From assembly GCA_020403455.1 (NCBI GenBank), contig JADBXP010000009.1:62001-126000 (forward strand): 64,000 nucleotides of DNA, written 5' to 3'. The stretch is from Chitinophagaceae bacterium. Lineage in GTDB: Bacteria > Bacteroidota > Bacteroidia > Chitinophagales > Chitinophagaceae. Position 1 is the first letter of the stretch. Each line of letters opens with the position of its first letter. A model generated the notes under the pieces. The model made no database searches. It had not been told where the DNA came from and saw nothing but the letters and a program-made list of their open reading frames with translations. The translations under genes were made by a program, and so were the position numbers. Of the stretch, positions 61,545 to 64,000 are shown piece after piece.

Positions 61545-64000
61545 TTATTGTTGTGATTGGATGTCTTCTGCATCAATGGTAAAGATGCCGTCTTTGTGCT
61601 CGTGATCGCCGCAGCCCATGAGAATTTGCCAACTCGGTTCTGCTGGTCTGGTGGGTGCGCCGGATCTTTTTTCTCCGATCATTTTTTGAGACAAGCGGAA
61701 ACGTTCTGCGGCAATCTTCTTCCGCTGTTCCATGTCTTTTTCCCGATCGAAATACACGATTCCATCCACAATGGTTTTCTCTGCTTTTGCATAAATGCTC
61801 AAAGGATGCTCGCTCCAAATAACAACGTCGGCATCTTTTCCCGCCTTGAGGCTTCCCACCTTATTGTCGATGTGCAGGGCTTTTGCGGGATTCAGGGTCA
61901 CCATTTTCAGGGCATCTTCTTCACCTACTCCGCCATAACGAACAGCCTTGCCAGCTTCCTGGTTCAGGCGCCTAGCCATTTCTGCATCATCTGAATTGAT
62001 ACATACATTGAGACCGACCTTTTGCATGATGGCTGCGTTGTAAGCGTTCGCATCGGTCACTTCCACTTTATAATACCACCAATCTGAGAAGGTAGAAGCA
62101 TTGGAGCCATGGGCTTTCATTTTGTCTGCTACCTTATATCCTTCCATGATGTGCGTGAACGTATTAAAGGTTACGCCAAATTTTTCTCCCACCCGCATAG
62201 CTGCTGTGATCTCACTTTGAACATAGGAGTGGCAGGTAATGAAACGCTTCTTGTTGAGGATTTCTACCAGGGCCTCTAACTCAAGATCTCTTCGTGTTCC
62301 ACCCGGATCGGCCTTCATGGCTTTTTCATAATCCTGAGCTCGGGTGAAAGCATCGGTAAGAATTTGTTCAACGCCCATTCTTGTATCAGGAAAGCGGTTA
62401 TTGTTAATGGAAGTCGTTCTCTTCACATTTTCACCCAGCGCAAATTTGATGAAGGGATCCCATCCTTTGAACATGAGATCGTCTGGGTTGGCTCCCCAGC
62501 GCATCTTGATCATCTGTGTTTGTCCACCGATCGTGTTGGCAGATCCGTGCAGGATATGCGAGGAAGTTACGCCTCCGCTGAGTTGTCTATAGATGTTAAT
62601 GTCTTCCGGATTCAGGTTGTCTGCAATGCGTGCTTCAGAGGTAACCGATTGTCCACCTTCGTTGATTGATGCTGCAGCAATGTGAGAATGCTCGTCAATT
62701 ACTCCGGCGGTCACGTGTTTGCCGGTTGCATCAATCACGCGAATACCATCTTCGCTGATATTTTTTCCTACTTTAACAATCTTACCATTTTTAATCAGCA
62801 CGTCTGCTCCTTCCAGCTTTCCTTCTTTTTCATTGGTCCAAACAGTTGCATTTTTGATCAATATGTTTTCCGCCTTCGGCGCTTCTTCCCAACCATAACC
62901 GTTGAAAGGATATTGAACCTTGCCGATTCTACCGGCAAACGAAGGTCTTCTTCTTGCACTATCGCTTGTTGCATTTACTGCAGCGGCCCCGCTCCAGTTC
63001 GCCGTCCAGGTTACTTTATTGCCCGCCGTGTCTTCTCCTGTACCTGCCCAGCTATTGCCGTTCGACACGCCGCTAAGCCGATATTGTGCCGGCATGCGTC
63101 CTCCCATTCCGCCACCCATGTTACCGGCTCCCGGTCTACGCGTAGGCTGTGTGCCAAAATTGAGTTTCACCATTTTCCCGTCGTGACTGAATTTTCCGGT
63201 GAGTGTATCTTTTCCGATCACATTGGCGGCCATGCCACTCTTTACATCCAATGTATAGTTGCTTGTTCCTCCGGCGCCAGTTATGGTGAGTGCATAGATT
63301 CCTTTCACATCATTCCAGGTGTCTTCCTTCACGCCATATTTATTTCCTTGTACCCAGTTTTGTAGGATGGTTGTTTTTTCTGAGAACACCGGTCCGCTGG
63401 TTATGATGAAATTGGCCAGCTTGCCGGGCTCGAGACTTCCTACTTTATCATAAACGCCTAACAAAGTTGCAGGCGTCTTGGTCAACGCATCCATGGCCTT
63501 GTTTTCACTCAGCCCTGATTCGATTGCCTTGCGTAAGTTGCTGTAAAAAGTTTTCGGGTCTCTGAGGTCGGCAACGGTGAGACAGAAATTGATACCGGCT
63601 TTCTCTAAAGCTGCCGGATTTCCCGGAGCCATTTCCCAGTGCTTCATGTCTGCAATGGATACGGCGCGCGCGTCGATGGGATCTTCAACGTCCATGGCAG
63701 CCGGAAAATTTAGGGTGACAATCATTGGCGATTGCAGTGCTGCGATATCTGCGATCCGCTGGTACTCGTTGCCACCACCTTTGATGATGTATTTCACGCC
63801 AAACTCTGCAGCAATTTTTGCTGCGCGCACATCGTTCCACTTGTCTTCCGCCTCGAACACTTGTGGAAGGCCTTGCAGGTCGTTCCATGCTTTCAGGGAG
63901 TGATTCAATCCTTCTTTGGCAGCATTGTTCTTGTACCACTGAGCGTCTAGATAAGTTTGGCGCAGCAAGGCAATGCTACCCATGATGCTGCTCGGATAAC
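61545..64000 (-). CDS. large amidohydrolase-family protein (5' end cut by window edge)
   Basis: The frame is open to the right edge (at least 817 codons), so the first Met seen at 63983 is probably internal. The visible part begins in the C-terminal half of one amidohydrolase module (GSLEPGKLANFII), then a beta-rich region with a GNMGGGMGGR stretch, then a complete second module with VIDEHSHIAA (metal H-x-H), SANTIGGQ, and the closing GSLKAGKDADVVIWSEHPL. Two fused modules are usual in this Bacteroidota family. The degenerate partner follows after 40 nt. Substrate unknown. Confidence 0.87.
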   Translation of the reverse strand, partial: YPSSIMGSIALLRQTYLDAQWYKNNAAKEGLNHSLKAWNDLQGLPQVFEAEDKWNDVRAAKIAAEFGVKYIIKGGGNEYQRIADIAALQSPMIVTLNFPAAMDVEDPIDARAVSIADMKHWEMAPGNPAALEKAGINFCLTVADLRDPKTFYSNLRKAIESGLSENKAMDALTKTPATLLGVYDKVGSLEPGKLANFIITSGPVFSEKTTILQNWVQGNKYGVKEDTWNDVKGIYALTITGAGGTSNYTLDVKSGMAANVIGKDTLTGKFSHDGKMVKLNFGTQPTRRPGAGNMGGGMGGRMPAQYRLSGVSNGNSWAGTGEDTAGNKVTWTANWSGAAAVNATSDSARRRPSFAGRIGKVQYPFNGYGWEEAPKAENILIKNATVWTNEKEGKLEGADVLIKNGKIVKVGKNISEDGIRVIDATGKHVTAGVIDEHSHIAAASINEGGQSVTSEARIADNLNPEDINIYRQLSGGVTSSHILHGSANTIGGQTQMIKMRWGANPDDLMFKGWDPFIKFALGENVKRTTSINNNRFPDTRMGVEQILTDAFTRAQDYEKAMKADPGGTRRDLELEALVEILNKKRFITCHSYVQSEITAAMRVGEKFGVTFNTFTHIMEGYKVADKMKAHGSNASTFSDWWYYKVEVTDANAYNAAIMQKVGLNVCINSDDAEMARRLNQEAGKAVRYGGVGEEDALKMVTLNPAKALHIDNKVGSLKAGKDADVVIWSEHPLSIYAKAEKTIVDGIVYFDREKDMEQRKKIAAERFRLSQKMIGEKRSGAPTRPAEPSWQILMGCGDHEHKDGIFTIDAEDIQSQQ

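Noticed and set aside
1..64000. CRISPR arrays, insertion sequences, prophage or integrative element
   Set aside because: No regularly spaced repeats, transposase, integrase or attachment-like repeat was seen; gene content is housekeeping throughout.

Overview
The window reads as a chromosomal segment of a Bacteroidota bacterium, most likely of the Chitinophagales/Chitinophagaceae type. Support comes from Bacteroidota-restricted families (an IPExxxVDY-type protein, DUF2480, a DUF6922-like protein, YkuD_2 L,D-transpeptidase), from repeated TAnnTTTG -7 promoter elements, sometimes with a TTTG -33 element 19-20 nt upstream, from weak or absent Shine-Dalgarno sites, and from occasional TTG/GTG starts. 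It is gene-dense and mostly housekeeping. No prophage, insertion sequence, CRISPR array or rRNA was seen. Both ends cut genes (an LpxH-like gene at the left, a large amidohydrolase at the right).

Layout: 1-3.7 kb is a minus-strand run rsfS > ftsH > LUD protein > gamma-glutamylcyclotransferase > lpxH-like. 3.8-5.6 kb is birA-selD on plus. 5.6-7.7 kb is an M28/PDZ peptidase and an IPExxxVDY protein. 7.9-11.6 kb holds feoB, a class-A-beta-lactamase-like hydrolase and an L,D-transpeptidase. A tRNA-Cys lies at 11.8 kb, followed by uvrD/pcrA, an Nfu protein, and the NAD-salvage pair pnuC plus NadR-type kinase. 16.5-21.3 kb is a minus-strand group: glycosyltransferase, GH3 acyl-adenylating enzyme, LysE-type exporter, small exported protein and mtgA. 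21.4-24.7 kb is inositol monophosphatase, thiL and an S41 peptidase. 24.7-28.5 kb has nagA, a nitrilase, recX and dnaN. 28.6-35.9 kb has a sterol-desaturase-family enzyme, kdsB, a sugar-porter MFS protein, a KdnB-like Kdo 8-oxidase and a BNR/sortilin-like protein.

36-43 kb is a seven-gene minus-strand run: acyltransferase, mgsA, GNAT, amidase, carboxylesterase, cyclophilin, uvrB. recA (43-44 kb) has two promoter-like elements and two perfect tandem palindromes upstream. 44-52 kb has a gamma-glutamyltransferase, an AbiEii-type nucleotidyltransferase with a small overlapping partner gene, an IorA/IorB-like molybdenum hydroxylase, a serine hydrolase and nadA. A 500-bp AT-rich gap (52.7-53.2 kb) with DnaA-box-like sites is a candidate replication origin or regulatory region. 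The right end has a PpiD/SurA-like foldase, DUF2480, a second sterol-desaturase-family protein, polA with a SnoaL-like gene, and two amidohydrolases.

Functional themes are DNA repair and replication (uvrD, uvrB, recA, recX, polA, dnaN), envelope and LPS (lpxH, kdsB, kdnB-like, mtgA, L,D-transpeptidase, acyltransferase, nagA), and NAD (pnuC, NadR kinase, nadA). The best leads are the recA-upstream palindromes, the tRNA-Cys with G instead of U at position 33, the kdsB/kdnB pairing, the GH3-LysE operon, and a group of start codons sitting exactly 4 nt after a -7 element.
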